In this document: positions 33,900 to 42,976 of the stretch, in pieces
Numbering within the stretch: the first letter of the stretch is position 1
Layout of the letters: every line of letters begins with the position of its first letter
Assembly (NCBI GenBank): GCA_014239955.1
Contig: JAAZXW010000013.1
Span: 1 to 46,086, forward strand
Reading direction: 5' to 3'
Length of the DNA: 46,086 nt
Source: Methanobacteriota archaeon
Lineage (GTDB): Archaea > Thermoplasmatota > Poseidoniia > Poseidoniales > Thalassarchaeaceae
Position numbers and translations under genes: made by a program
Notes under the pieces: generated by a model
The model's input: only the letters and a program-made list of their open reading frames with translations
Database searches by the model: none
Told to the model about the DNA's origin: nothing

Positions 33900-33952
33900 G
33901 ACTCGGATTTCTCCTATCGATTCCCTGATGAAGGGCGCCGTTCCGGACGATA

Positions 33953-36103
33953 ATGAGAATCATGCGGAGTCAGTCATCCTCTTTCGAAATCGCACGAATA
34001 GTGCGAGAGATGTCAGGCATGGTTGGTGCGAGAGTCAGGAAGGCATACCAACCGCACTACGAACAGATAGTTCTGAGGCTGAACAAGAAGGGGGAACCAT
34101 CTACTGATCTAGTGATCGTGAGGGGCCTCAGAGCATACGCATCGAACAGGGATAGGCCGATGCCGACACAGCCCTCACAGTTCGCAATGATTCTGAGGAA
34201 GCACCTCAACAACTCCAGGTTAGTCGGGGTCGAGCAATTCGGGTTCGACAGGGTGATTCGTTTGGAATTCGAGCATGGTAGAGGTCGACTAAGCCTCGTG
34301 ATCGAGTTGTTCCGAGATGGTAACGTCCTGCTTCTGGATCAGGATGGAGTTATCATCCGGCCGCTTACACATGCCAAGTACGCCAGTCGTTCACTGAAGA
34401 AGGGAGAGATATACTCACCCCCTCCAGAGGCAGTGGATCCTAGGAATCTGAATAGGGCCTCTCTGGACAGGATCCTAGATGGGAGTGACCACGCTCTAAT
34501 CAGGACCCTGGCCTCAAGAGCGAATCTTGGTAGAGTCTATGGCAGTGCGGCATGCTCAATCTCCGGCATTGATGAGGAGACGCAAGCCAATTCACTGTCC
34601 GTTGAGCAGAGGGACTCCCTCGAGGGTGCTCTGACTGAGATGCTAGGTAGTCTCGATGAGGGGGATGGGGGAAACATCTGGCTTTCTGATGCAGAATCCA
34701 AGGCCTCTTGGATGGATTCCGACAACGAATCGGAAAGGGACTCGGCGGCTGCTGGAATCGTCGAGTTCTCCCCAATTAGCCTGCCATCGATGAACGAGGA
34801 AATGAGAGTGGACGTCAGTAGCCTCTCTCATGCCTACGATTTCATCTTCGGTTCCCACGATGCTGCAGCATTCATCCGAAGGGAAGAGGAGAAATTGATT
34901 GAGACCGGTGAACGCGCGGAGGACGAAAGTTCGAAGCTGACAAGGAGAGCATCCCAGCAGGAGAAAGCGATAGAGAGATTCAATCAGAGAGCGGTTATCA
35001 CCCAAGAGCTTGGCAAGTCTATTCAAGACAATTGGGAGCACGTTGATTCAATATTGGCCCAGCTTAGTGCGGCAGTAGAAAAGAGAGGGTGGCAAGATGT
35101 TGCAGAAATTGCTCATGAGGTTGTTTGGGTAGACAGTGTAAATCCGTCAAAGCATACCGTAGTTGCATTCCTTCCAGACGAGGACGGGGATCCGGGGGCC
35201 AGCGTCACTCTAGAGACTTCCAAGACTGTTCATCAGAATGCCCAGAGGTACTTCGAAGAGGCTCGAACCCAGAAGAACAAGGCAAAGGGGGCCAAAGAGG
35301 CTCTGAGGAAGACCGAGAGATCCAGGAATACTGCTGAGAAGAAGGCTGCTAAGGAGGCAGCCTCGGGAAGGCTCAAGGGGAGGAAGAGAGCTAGACGGTT
35401 TTGGTTCGAGAAGTATCGCTGGGCAGTGGTATCCGGGGGGCACCTGCTGATTGGGGGGAAAGATGCCAAGGGGAACGACGTTTTGGTCAGAAAGCATCTA
35501 TCGTCCAATGACCTGTACTTCCATGCAGACCTACATGGGGCTCCCTCTTGTTCTCTGAAGCTCAAGGATGGTCTGATTCCCAGTAGCTCACAGCAGGGGA
35601 TAGTTCCAGAAGGTGTGGCGTCTCTACAGATTTCTCAAACCCTAGGAGAGGGTTTCGAAGATGCTCGTGAATTGGGAGATTCGATTATCTCTGAAGCTGC
35701 TCAAATCTCCGTTTGCTGGTCCAGAGCTTGGGGTAGTGGTGGTGCTGCTGCGACAGCTTTCCATGCCAGATCAAGCCAGGTTTCCAAGACGACAGAGACC
35801 GGGGAGTCTCTTGCAAGGGGGTCATTCGTTGTACGAGGAGAGAGGAGTTGGCACAGAGATACCCCTCTTGAGATTGCAATCGGATTGGCAGTGGTCAATG
35901 GGGTTCCTCTGCCCGTCTCTGGTGTACCCAAGGTTATCTCGGAGATGTGCCATAGGTGGGCGAAGGTAGTCCCGGGCAGGGAGAAAAAGGACAGCGTCGC
36001 GAACATGATCTCGAAGTCTACGGGACTCGGGCAGGAAGACTTGCTTTCCTGTCTCCCTCCGGGTGGTTGCTCTATAGAAGACCACGGACTAATTCAGCCC
36101 TGA
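33953..36103 (+). CDS. rqcH: RqcH/NFACT ribosome quality control protein
   Basis: The archaeal homologue of NEMF/Tae2/RqcH (716 aa) binds stalled large ribosomal subunits with peptidyl-tRNA and directs C-terminal tailing of the nascent chain. NFACT-N (about 1-170) contains VRKAYQPHYEQIVLRL and the FGFDRVIRLEF segment with the conserved Asp-Arg. Helix-hairpin and coiled-coil regions cover about 185-500, including a Lys/Arg-rich strand AEKKAAKEAASGRLKGRKRARRFWFEK in part. NFACT-R (about 490-600) contains SGGHLLIGGKDAKGNDVL and DLYFHADLHGAPS. ATG 33953 was taken; ATG 33962 is equally possible. Its 3' end overlaps the convergent acetyltransferase by 10 nt. Confidence 0.95.
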   Translation: MRIMRSQSSSFEIARIVREMSGMVGARVRKAYQPHYEQIVLRLNKKGEPSTDLVIVRGLRAYASNRDRPMPTQPSQFAMILRKHLNNSRLVGVEQFGFDRVIRLEFEHGRGRLSLVIELFRDGNVLLLDQDGVIIRPLTHAKYASRSLKKGEIYSPPPEAVDPRNLNRASLDRILDGSDHALIRTLASRANLGRVYGSAACSISGIDEETQANSLSVEQRDSLEGALTEMLGSLDEGDGGNIWLSDAESKASWMDSDNESERDSAAAGIVEFSPISLPSMNEEMRVDVSSLSHAYDFIFGSHDAAAFIRREEEKLIETGERAEDESSKLTRRASQQEKAIERFNQRAVITQELGKSIQDNWEHVDSILAQLSAAVEKRGWQDVAEIAHEVVWVDSVNPSKHTVVAFLPDEDGDPGASVTLETSKTVHQNAQRYFEEARTQKNKAKGAKEALRKTERSRNTAEKKAAKEAASGRLKGRKRARRFWFEKYRWAVVSGGHLLIGGKDAKGNDVLVRKHLSSNDLYFHADLHGAPSCSLKLKDGLIPSSSQQGIVPEGVASLQISQTLGEGFEDARELGDSIISEAAQISVCWSRAWGSGGAAATAFHARSSQVSKTTETGESLARGSFVVRGERSWHRDTPLEIAIGLAVVNGVPLPVSGVPKVISEMCHRWAKVVPGREKKDSVANMISKSTGLGQEDLLSCLPPGGCSIEDHGLIQP

Positions 36104-36702
36104 CTTCGAGATGCCCACTCTGGGGCAGTGATTGCGTAAAGAGTCCCGTCTGTGTAGTGGTCATACAACCACTCCCTGTCCTTAGAAACACCCTCGAGTC
36201 TCATTCCCAGTCCCTCAGCAACCTTTCGGCTTGGGTAATTCTCCACTGCCGCCTCGATCACTGATCTATGGAGCATTAGGTCATCGAAGCAGTGTTCGAT
36301 CATCCTAGAGCATGCCTTGGTAATTATTCCCTGGCCCGATGAAGACTGAGAGACCCAGTACCCCAGGCCAAAGCTCCTGTTACTCCAATCAACCCAGTTC
36401 AGACTGATCACCCCCACAAGATCTCCAAATTGTCGAATAAGATAGAAGCAGAAATTGTCATCTTTTTTCTCCGACAGGCTCCTGATTAGAGCAACCTCAT
36501 CATCCACTGATGTGACGTCATCCAACCAAGGCAGCCACTCCCTCAGGTATGATCGATTTTCATCCACTATGATAAACAACTCTTCCGCATCCTTCTCCAC
36601 TGGTGAGACTATTTCCAGGCCGTCCTCCACTAGTAGTGATTTTGCTGGCTCGGGACGGGGGGAGTCGGGGTCTTCCGGCCATCCCATTGATTCAGGCATC
36701 AA
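36094..36702 (-). CDS. GNAT acetyltransferase, RimJ/RimL-like
   Basis: A 202-aa N-acetyltransferase. Family features are the N-terminal LREWLPWLDDV element, the LVGVISLNWVDWSNRSFGLGYWVS strands, an acetyl-CoA loop at SSSGQGIITKACS (Q/R-x-x-G-x-G/A type) and VENYPSRKVAEGLGMRLEG near the end. RimJ/RimL relatives acetylate protein N-termini or small molecules; the substrate here is unknown. It is convergent with rqcH (10-nt overlap) and divergent from the tryptophan dioxygenase gene. Confidence 0.9.
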   Translation of the reverse strand: MMPESMGWPEDPDSPRPEPAKSLLVEDGLEIVSPVEKDAEELFIIVDENRSYLREWLPWLDDVTSVDDEVALIRSLSEKKDDNFCFYLIRQFGDLVGVISLNWVDWSNRSFGLGYWVSQSSSGQGIITKACSRMIEHCFDDLMLHRSVIEAAVENYPSRKVAEGLGMRLEGVSKDREWLYDHYTDGTLYAITAPEWASRSQG

Positions 36703-36779
36703 CTTAGGCCACGCATTGGAGCGTTATAGTAGTTTTAATTCGGCGACAACGCTTCAAGTGGGCTACCTCATGCGAGGCT

Positions 36780-37862
36780 ATGAGCGGAAGCGGGGAGTCG
36801 GGCAATTTGACTTATGGTGACTATCTCCGACTCCACGAATTATTGGATTTACAAGGTGATGAAAGAGGAATTTCTTCCGACGAGATGCACTTCATCATCG
36901 TCCATCAGACATTTGAGTTATGGTTCAAACAGATTATTCGGGAGCTATCGGAAACAAGAGGGATTCTTTCACAGGTTCCAGTTCCAGAAGATGACATTCC
37001 TCGTGCTGTAGATCATTTGGCAAGGACGACTGAGATATTCCGATTGATGGCAAACCAGTGGACAGTCCTAGAGACGCTCACTCCACAAGGATTCCTTGCA
37101 TTCAGGGATGGCTTGGGCACTGCCTCGGGCTTCGAATCTTTCCAGATGCGTGAGTTCGAGTTTCTACTCGGGTTAAAGACGGAAGATCGAATGTTTGGAA
37201 TGGACCCGATCGAGACATTCAGGAAGCTGGCCGAGAGAGGGGAGAAAGACAGTGAGGTCTTAGCCGTGCTAGAGGCCCAGCAAGAGAATGTATCTCTCTA
37301 TGACTCATTTTTGAGATGGATAGAGAGAACTCCAATAATGGGATCTAGTTTCGAGAGTGAGGACGACGAGTCAGTAGTTAGGGATTATGTGAACTCACAC
37401 TTAGAGGCACATCTCCAGATGGGTAACGAAACACTGGGGAGAATGTCTGAGATGGATGAAGAAGTCACAAGTCGGATGAAGGAAAGGTTGGATTCTGCAC
37501 ATGACTCTGCAATCTCATTCCTTATTCCCGATGGAGAGGTTAGTCGGGTTCGTGCTGGCCTCCTATTCATCGAATCATATCGTGACTTACCGCTTCTAAC
37601 ATGGCCGAGGAAACTGATTGATGCATTCGTTGAGCTCGAGGAATCTATGGCGAAATGGAGGCATGATCATGCGCGGATGGTCGAGAGAATAATTGGAAAG
37701 AGGACTGGGACGGGGGGAACGAGTGGCGTGGACTATCTAGATGCCACTGCAAGATATCGGATTTTCAAGGACCTGTGGGAAGTTAGGACAATCCTAGTAA
37801 AGCCGCAGAATAGGCCAGATTTGCTTAATGCAGATTTTTACGGGTACACCGTAGATTCGTGA
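36780..37862 (+). CDS. kynA: Tryptophan 2,3-dioxygenase
   Basis: A cytoplasmic haem enzyme that opens the indole ring of tryptophan to N-formylkynurenine. In this 360-aa protein the substrate and haem residues are visible in EMHFIIVHQTFELWFKQ, SGFESFQMREFEFLLG, WRHDHARMVERIIGKRTGTGG (axial His in the WRxDH segment) and SGVDYLD. The distal His, Arg and Gly-rich loop are intact, so the enzyme should be active. The next kynurenine pathway genes are not here; a thiolase follows after 57 nt on the same strand. The haem requirement fits the aerobic, haem-producing neighbourhood (ctaA, ctaB). Confidence 0.95.
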   Translation: MSGSGESGNLTYGDYLRLHELLDLQGDERGISSDEMHFIIVHQTFELWFKQIIRELSETRGILSQVPVPEDDIPRAVDHLARTTEIFRLMANQWTVLETLTPQGFLAFRDGLGTASGFESFQMREFEFLLGLKTEDRMFGMDPIETFRKLAERGEKDSEVLAVLEAQQENVSLYDSFLRWIERTPIMGSSFESEDDESVVRDYVNSHLEAHLQMGNETLGRMSEMDEEVTSRMKERLDSAHDSAISFLIPDGEVSRVRAGLLFIESYRDLPLLTWPRKLIDAFVELEESMAKWRHDHARMVERIIGKRTGTGGTSGVDYLDATARYRIFKDLWEVRTILVKPQNRPDLLNADFYGYTVDS

Positions 37863-37919
37863 ATAGTGTACTTGCGTTGGCATCGTGTCATTGAAGGCTA
37901 GGTCACCAGTCGAGAGAGC

Positions 37920-39080
37920 ATGCCTGTTCCAGTTATCTGTGCTTATGCTCGAACTCCGTTTGGCAAGTTCAGAGGTTCTCTTTCCGGTTACAGCGCAGTC
38001 GATCTTGGCATTCTTACCGTGAAGGAACTCTTGGAACGAGCGGGTATCGACCCAGGAATGGGGCTGATTGACCAAGTGTACATGGGACAAGTCCTCCAAG
38101 CAGGTTGTGGCCAGGCTCCCGCTCGACAAGTTGCGATTGGGTCCGGCATGCCAGTAACCACTCCCTGCACCACCATCAACAAAGTATGCGGATCTAGCCT
38201 AAAGGCGGCAATGATTGCTGCGACAGAAATCAGGGCAGGAGTCGCCAAAGTTGTGGTAGCAGGGGGAATGGAATCGATGAGCAACGCTCCGCACATAGCA
38301 AGGGATGTCAAGAAAGGAGAAGAAGTCCCCTTCACGTCTCTTGAGTCATTATTGATGGAAGACGGACTGAAGGATGCTTTCTCGGGAGAGTCGATGGGCA
38401 ATACTGGTGATGCGGTTGCAGAGGAGCATGGAATTAGCAGAGAGGATTCAGACAGGTTCTCTGTACGCTCGCATACACTGGCAAACAACGCTTGGGAAGA
38501 AGGCTGGATTGACAAAGAAGTTTTTCCAGTTGGTTCACTGATGAGAGACGAAGGAATTCGGCCAGAGACAAACGAAGAAGTTCTTTCTGGACTCAGTGCC
38601 GCCTTCTCTGAGGAAGGCCAAGTTACTGCAGGAAATGCCAGCCAAGTCTCTGATGGGGCCTCTGCTGTTCTGATCGCTTCAGAAGAGACGGCCAAGGAGC
38701 TTGGATTGCCAATATTAGCTAGGATTGTAGAATACACAACCTCTGGAGTTGAGGCAAGCAGGGTAATGTCTGCTCCAATTCCAACAGTGAAAAGGCTCCT
38801 AAGGATTACGGGGATGACAATTGATGAGGTTGACATTGTGGAGCACAACGAGGCCTTCGCCTCTGCGTCTTGTGCCATCAAGGGATCACTAGGAATTCCG
38901 GAGGAGTCTTTCAACCCGCACGGTGGCGCCATAGCAGTCGGCCACCCTCTCGGAGCAACGGGAACTAGATGTCTGATGACTCTGGTAAATGCAATGAATC
39001 GAACTGGAGGGAAAAGGGGCATTGTTACCGTTTGTCTGGGTGGAGGGAACGCTGTAGCAATGATGATTGAGTCCCCATAG
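37920..39080 (+). CDS. Acetyl-CoA acetyltransferase (thiolase)
   Basis: A 386-aa thiolase that condenses or cleaves acyl-CoA. The acylated Cys90 is in INKVCGSSLKA, NEAFA near 315, the base His in GGAIAVGHPLGATG near 343 and the second Cys in TVCLGGGNA near 373. All catalytic residues are present, and the length fits the AtoB/PhaA type rather than the archaeal mevalonate-pathway thiolase with an OB-fold partner. The promoter is probably its own or shared with the dioxygenase. It could act in amino acid or fatty acid breakdown; the direction is not decided by the sequence. A 366-aa minus-strand frame across it is a shadow. Confidence 0.95.
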   Translation: MPVPVICAYARTPFGKFRGSLSGYSAVDLGILTVKELLERAGIDPGMGLIDQVYMGQVLQAGCGQAPARQVAIGSGMPVTTPCTTINKVCGSSLKAAMIAATEIRAGVAKVVVAGGMESMSNAPHIARDVKKGEEVPFTSLESLLMEDGLKDAFSGESMGNTGDAVAEEHGISREDSDRFSVRSHTLANNAWEEGWIDKEVFPVGSLMRDEGIRPETNEEVLSGLSAAFSEEGQVTAGNASQVSDGASAVLIASEETAKELGLPILARIVEYTTSGVEASRVMSAPIPTVKRLLRITGMTIDEVDIVEHNEAFASASCAIKGSLGIPEESFNPHGGAIAVGHPLGATGTRCLMTLVNAMNRTGGKRGIVTVCLGGGNAVAMMIESP

Positions 39081-39144
39081 CCATCCAATCGATATCAGGG
39101 TGGAGTCATAGACCTTATTTGGGGGTCTCCGGTCGAGCGCCCCG

Positions 39145-39405
39145 ATGGTTAAGCCAGCACGTGCCCACACACGCTTCGAAAAGGCCAGAATAATCGGTGC
39201 TAGAGCCCTTCAGATTAGCATGGGAGCACCGCTCTTCGTTACGGAGGACGAACTGCGCGATAAGTACATTCGCGAGTTGGTCCAACTCTATGGCGTCGAT
39301 GACGCAAAGGAGAAGGTCGTACTTGATCCAATGAAGATAGCGACTCTGGAGTACGAGCAGAATAAGATTCCGATCGATGTCGATCCGCACTTCAAGGAAG
39401 AGTGA
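39145..39405 (+). CDS. rpoK: DNA-directed RNA polymerase subunit K (Rpb6-like)
   Basis: The 86-aa archaeal RpoK/Rpb6/omega counterpart, part of the RNA polymerase core and needed for assembly. The family signature [20 protein letters not shown] and the following GAPLF are exact. The C-terminus [15 protein letters not shown] matches the usual end. CTTATTT at 39114-39120 is a TATA-like box about 28 nt upstream of the ATG, consistent with a leaderless promoter. It precedes ctaA by 33 nt. It is one of the firmest archaeal markers in the window. Confidence 0.96.
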   Translation: MVKPARAHTRFEKARIIGARALQISMGAPLFVTEDELRDKYIRELVQLYGVDDAKEKVVLDPMKIATLEYEQNKIPIDVDPHFKEE

Positions 39406-39438
39406 AGCGTTACAGCCCCTTACAGGGAGCGATATCAT

Positions 39439-40479
39439 TTGACTGACTGGAAGGTTTCGAAGAGTCTGACGGCATGGCTGTTGGGGCTGACAATTGTCGT
39501 AATCGGGTTAGGAGGACTGATTCGAATCTATGACGCGGGAGAGTCATGTCCAGATTGGCCGTTGTGTTTCGGAACGTTGGGTTTAGATGTCTCGGAGGAA
39601 GAGCAAGAGGCTTGGTGGGCTGAGAATCCAGATGAGGTTGACTCACGAGGTTCTGGTCACAGATACTCAACATTTCAAATATTCACGGAATGGTTCCACA
39701 GATTCCTTGCTGGAGCGTTTCTTGGTCCACTCGTTCTTGTAAACTGGTATTTGCTAAGAAAAGAAGAAGATCCTGGCAAGGAAGTCAGATTCGCATCTAC
39801 TTTGACGGTAATTCTAATCATCTGGCAGGGTGCAATCGGGTGGTTGACAGTTGAGATGGATAACTTACATTGGAGTGTTGCACTTCACCTAAGCTCTGCA
39901 TTAGCATTCACAATTAGCATGTTTTGGCTATGGTTAACTATCACTATGGTGGAAGGGAGCATCCCTAGTTGGATGAAGATTGAACATGGAATCTCGAGAA
40001 GATGGAGGGGTAGAGTGACTTGGTTGTCCATCGGAGCATTCGTCACAATCTTCTCTGGCACGTTTGTGTCCACCACTCCCGGTGCCAATCTGGGATGCGG
40101 CGTGAATGGAATGCCCGATTCATGGCCTCTGTGTGGTGGTAATCTAATGGACTCAGTGGAAGACCTAGTGTTACAGTCACAAATTATCCACAGATGGTTA
40201 GTTGGCCTAATGCTGATCTCCATGGGTGCTGCCTCCTACTTCATCTGGAAAGAAGGAAAAGAGGGTTCCAAACACACACTGAGGAATTGGATATGGGTTG
40301 CAACTGGAATTTTTACCACTAATGCTTCAATTGGAGCGATTTACGTCGTCACATGGGACATGGAGGAAGGGTTCTTTGAATTCCTCTCATTGGTTCATCT
40401 TATGCTCGCTTCCCTAACTTTCCTAACCATGTCAGCAGCCTGGATAGGATGTGCTATTTCTACGGAGGAAAGGGAATGA
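39439..40479 (+). CDS. ctaA: Haem A synthase
   Basis: It oxidises haem O to haem A in the membrane for aa3-type terminal oxidase. The 346-aa protein has about eight TMs in two four-helix halves. The four conserved His are in EWFHRFLAG, ALHLSSA, IIHRWLVG and LVHLMLAS. Cys pairs lie in ESCPDWPLCFG and GCGVNGMPDSWPLCGG, as in type CtaA proteins with external disulfides. The start is TTG at 39439, preceded by AGGGAG. An insert near 50-80 (SEEEQEAWWAENPDEV) enlarges the first external loop. It overlaps ctaB by 4 nt. Confidence 0.93.
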   Translation: MTDWKVSKSLTAWLLGLTIVVIGLGGLIRIYDAGESCPDWPLCFGTLGLDVSEEEQEAWWAENPDEVDSRGSGHRYSTFQIFTEWFHRFLAGAFLGPLVLVNWYLLRKEEDPGKEVRFASTLTVILIIWQGAIGWLTVEMDNLHWSVALHLSSALAFTISMFWLWLTITMVEGSIPSWMKIEHGISRRWRGRVTWLSIGAFVTIFSGTFVSTTPGANLGCGVNGMPDSWPLCGGNLMDSVEDLVLQSQIIHRWLVGLMLISMGAASYFIWKEGKEGSKHTLRNWIWVATGIFTTNASIGAIYVVTWDMEEGFFEFLSLVHLMLASLTFLTMSAAWIGCAISTEERE

Positions 40480-41519
40480 TTCCATCTTTCATAGCGGACT
40501 ACTTCTCATTGACAAAACCGAGAGTGGTCATTCTTCTCCAAATTACTGCAATATGCGCAGTGATTGTTCATGACTCCCTCGGAGGGACAACTTTCGAAGA
40601 GTCGGTTGAAACTATACTATTGGTAATGATTGGAGGTTATCTCACTGCAGGCGGGGCTAACGCGATCAATATGTGGTACGACAGGGACATCGATCCAAAG
40701 ATGGATCGCACGGCAGGCAGGGCAATTCCCTCGGGAAGGATTGCCCCTGTATCGGCTTTAGTTTTCGGAATCTCAATTTCCATCTTGGGAGTAATATGGT
40801 TCTACGTCATGACCAATGAGGTTGCAGCCTTCTGGTCCGCATTCAGCATTCTATTCTACGTCCTAATTTACAGCATGTGGCTGAAGAGAAGTACGCCTCA
40901 GAATATTGTTATTGGGGGCATTGCGGGTTCTACCCCGCCAGTAATCGGATGGGCGGCTAGCGTAGAAGGACTCTCCATATCCGATCATTCCTTGAAAGAG
41001 TCATTAGAATCTGTAATCGATCTTGGAAGTCCGATGCCATGGTTCATGTTCACTCTTATTTTCCTCTGGACTCCTCCGCACTTCTGGGCTCTTGCCCTTT
41101 ACAGGTCTGAAGAATACGCGAAAGTTGGCGTCCCCATGTTGCCCAACGTCAAAGGTCCAGAACGAACAATTATCGAGATGAAGGTGTACTCAATTTTGTT
41201 AATCATACTTTCATTGGTCGCGCCGATATCATTTGGAGAAAATGAAGTAAACGAGTGGGTTTACCGTGTTCTCAGTTGGACAATACTGGGGCTAAGTGTT
41301 TGGTACGCTTCTACCGTATGGAGAATCGATATTTCTGAAGAGCCAGACGAAACTGGAAGAATTGCCAGTGCAGCAAGATCGTTCTTTGTTTCGATGATAT
41401 ATCTTGCACTAATGTTCGTTGTCCTGGTTACCGGTAGTTTTGGGCAAATGGGGACTACTATTGGGGCGATAATTGCTATCTCCATCATTGGTAGGGCTGA
41501 GTTCAGAGTGAGTTCATAG
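40476..41519 (+). CDS. ctaB: Protohaem IX farnesyltransferase (haem O synthase)
   Basis: A polytopic UbiA-family prenyltransferase that adds a farnesyl group to haem B, the step before CtaA. The start is set at ATG 40476, which overlaps the ctaA stop in ATGA and follows GGAGGA; a longer frame from 40449 exists but is less likely. The resulting protein has 347 aa. The prenyl diphosphate site NMWYDRDIDPKMDRT and the second site near LIYSMWLKRSTPQN are present, with WTPPHFWALALYR typical of CtaB. With ctaA it makes haem A for aerobic respiration. Confidence 0.94.
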   Translation: MIPSFIADYFSLTKPRVVILLQITAICAVIVHDSLGGTTFEESVETILLVMIGGYLTAGGANAINMWYDRDIDPKMDRTAGRAIPSGRIAPVSALVFGISISILGVIWFYVMTNEVAAFWSAFSILFYVLIYSMWLKRSTPQNIVIGGIAGSTPPVIGWAASVEGLSISDHSLKESLESVIDLGSPMPWFMFTLIFLWTPPHFWALALYRSEEYAKVGVPMLPNVKGPERTIIEMKVYSILLIILSLVAPISFGENEVNEWVYRVLSWTILGLSVWYASTVWRIDISEEPDETGRIASAARSFFVSMIYLALMFVVLVTGSFGQMGTTIGAIIAISIIGRAEFRVSS

Positions 41520-41571
41520 TTCCCGATGGCTTCAAACACCTAGCGGACCATGGGGGTACAAGGGTGGAACA

Positions 41572-42828
41572 GTGGAAGAGCATGACCTAATTTATGACTG
41601 GAATGCTATCGACTATTCCATCGAAAGAGATGAGTCGAATCACCCGCATGAGTTGTGGTTTGACGATGAAACTCTTAGAGATGGATTGCAGAGTCCAAGT
41701 GCAAGAAATCCGACTATAGAACAGAAGATAGAACTGATCGACTACATGGAGAGACTTGGGGTCCAGAAGGTAGACCTAGGGCTTCCCGGGGCTGGCCCAT
41801 TTCATGTTGACCATATAGATGCGATGCTTGAGCATATGGGGGATAGCGGATACAGTCTGAGACCTGGATGCGCGGTCAGGACTGTAGTCTCCGACATTGA
41901 ACCGCTCGTTGACTTGCAAGCAAAACATGAGAGGCAGATTCAGGCCAGCGCCTTTCTCGGAACAAGTCCGATTAGGCAGTTTGCCGAGGGGTGGACGATG
42001 GACAGGATTATCTCTACTGCGGAAAAGGCAGTCACCTTCGCTGTTGACAACGACATCCCGGTAATGTTTGTCACAGAAGATACCACAAGGAGTAAGCCAG
42101 AAGAAATTAAGGAGGTCTACTCTAGAGCCATAGAATTAGGAGCAGACAGAATTTGCGTTTGCGACACCTGTGGCCATGTAACCCCAAATGGAGTCAGAAA
42201 GCTTCTGGGGTTCATACAGGATGAGGTTATTCCAGACTCAGGAGTCAAAAGGAGAGACATCGAGGTAAACTGGCACGGCCACCAAGACAGGGGTTTGGGT
42301 GTCGCAAACAACCTAGCCGCTTACGAGGCAGGAGCCGATGTCATCCATGGAACGGCTCTGGGAGTGGGAGAAAGGGCCGGGAACGCCCCACTGGACCAGA
42401 CTCTGGTTAATCTGAGCCTAATGGGGGTGATCAAGAACGATCTAACGGCGCTTAACGAATACACGATGAAAGCGCACGAGTACGTCGAAGTTGCACTACC
42501 TCACAACTATCCCGTATTTGGGGAGGATGCCTTCGAAACCGGGACAGGGGTGCACGCATCAGCAGTGATCAAAGCAATGAACAAAGGTGACAACTGGCTT
42601 GCCGATCGAGTTTACTCTGGAGTCCCTGCTGGAGACTTCGGCCTCCAACAGGCCATTAGAATAGGGCACATGAGTGGTCGCTCAAATGTAATTCATTGGC
42701 TAGAGAGTAATGACTACGAAGCAGAGGATGATTTGGTAGCACATTTGTTCGAAGTTGCGAAGAGTCAGAGAAGAATGATGTCGGATGAGGAAATCCACTC
42801 GGTGATATCCGAGTTCAGAGGATCTTAG
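41572..42828 (+). CDS. DRE-TIM metallolyase (isopropylmalate/homocitrate synthase-like)
   Basis: A 418-aa TIM-barrel enzyme that would condense acetyl-CoA with a 2-oxoacid. The N-terminal metal and catalytic motif DDETLRDGLQSP, the VCDTCGHVTPNG strand, the metal-binding HGHQDRGLGVANNLAA and the GVGERAGNAPLDQ motif are present. The usual HxHND is HGHQD here, and the LeuA allosteric domain is missing; the end resembles homocitrate or citramalate synthases. The substrate therefore cannot be given. The start is GTG 41572, with a purine-rich AGGGTGG about 8 nt upstream. It follows ctaB by 52 nt, but a link to haem synthesis is not evident. Confidence 0.82.
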   Translation: MEEHDLIYDWNAIDYSIERDESNHPHELWFDDETLRDGLQSPSARNPTIEQKIELIDYMERLGVQKVDLGLPGAGPFHVDHIDAMLEHMGDSGYSLRPGCAVRTVVSDIEPLVDLQAKHERQIQASAFLGTSPIRQFAEGWTMDRIISTAEKAVTFAVDNDIPVMFVTEDTTRSKPEEIKEVYSRAIELGADRICVCDTCGHVTPNGVRKLLGFIQDEVIPDSGVKRRDIEVNWHGHQDRGLGVANNLAAYEAGADVIHGTALGVGERAGNAPLDQTLVNLSLMGVIKNDLTALNEYTMKAHEYVEVALPHNYPVFGEDAFETGTGVHASAVIKAMNKGDNWLADRVYSGVPAGDFGLQQAIRIGHMSGRSNVIHWLESNDYEAEDDLVAHLFEVAKSQRRMMSDEEIHSVISEFRGS

Positions 42829-42844
42829 GATGTTCATCCGGCCT

Positions 42845-42875
42845 TTCAATGGGCATTGAATGGTAAATATTACCA
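42845..42875. promoter_or_regulatory. Two adjacent perfect inverted repeats before the convertase gene
   Basis: TTCAAT-GGGC-ATTGAA (42845-42860) is directly followed by TGGTAA-ATA-TTACCA (42861-42875). They lie 17 nt after the DRE-TIM stop and about 75 nt before the convertase TATA box. They may be a terminator-like structure for the upstream gene or operators for the downstream one; the sequence does not decide. Confidence 0.4.
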
Positions 42876-42948
42876 TATTGTGCCGGGAAAAATATCTCTT
42901 GGTACGTAGTGGAACCCTGATAATCAACTAGCAACGAAACCGAACGGC

Positions 42949-42954
42949 TATATT
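42949..42954 (+). promoter_or_regulatory. TATA box of the convertase gene
   Basis: TATATT spans -28 to -23 from the ATG at 42977, the standard spacing for a leaderless archaeal transcript. This also supports the choice of that ATG. Confidence 0.6.
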
Positions 42955-42976
42955 CTTCAGTTTTTCGAGACAAAAT

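Noticed and set aside
37988-39088. 366-aa minus-strand frame opposite the thiolase
   Set aside because: It is the antisense shadow of a strongly conserved thiolase and has no recognisable domain.
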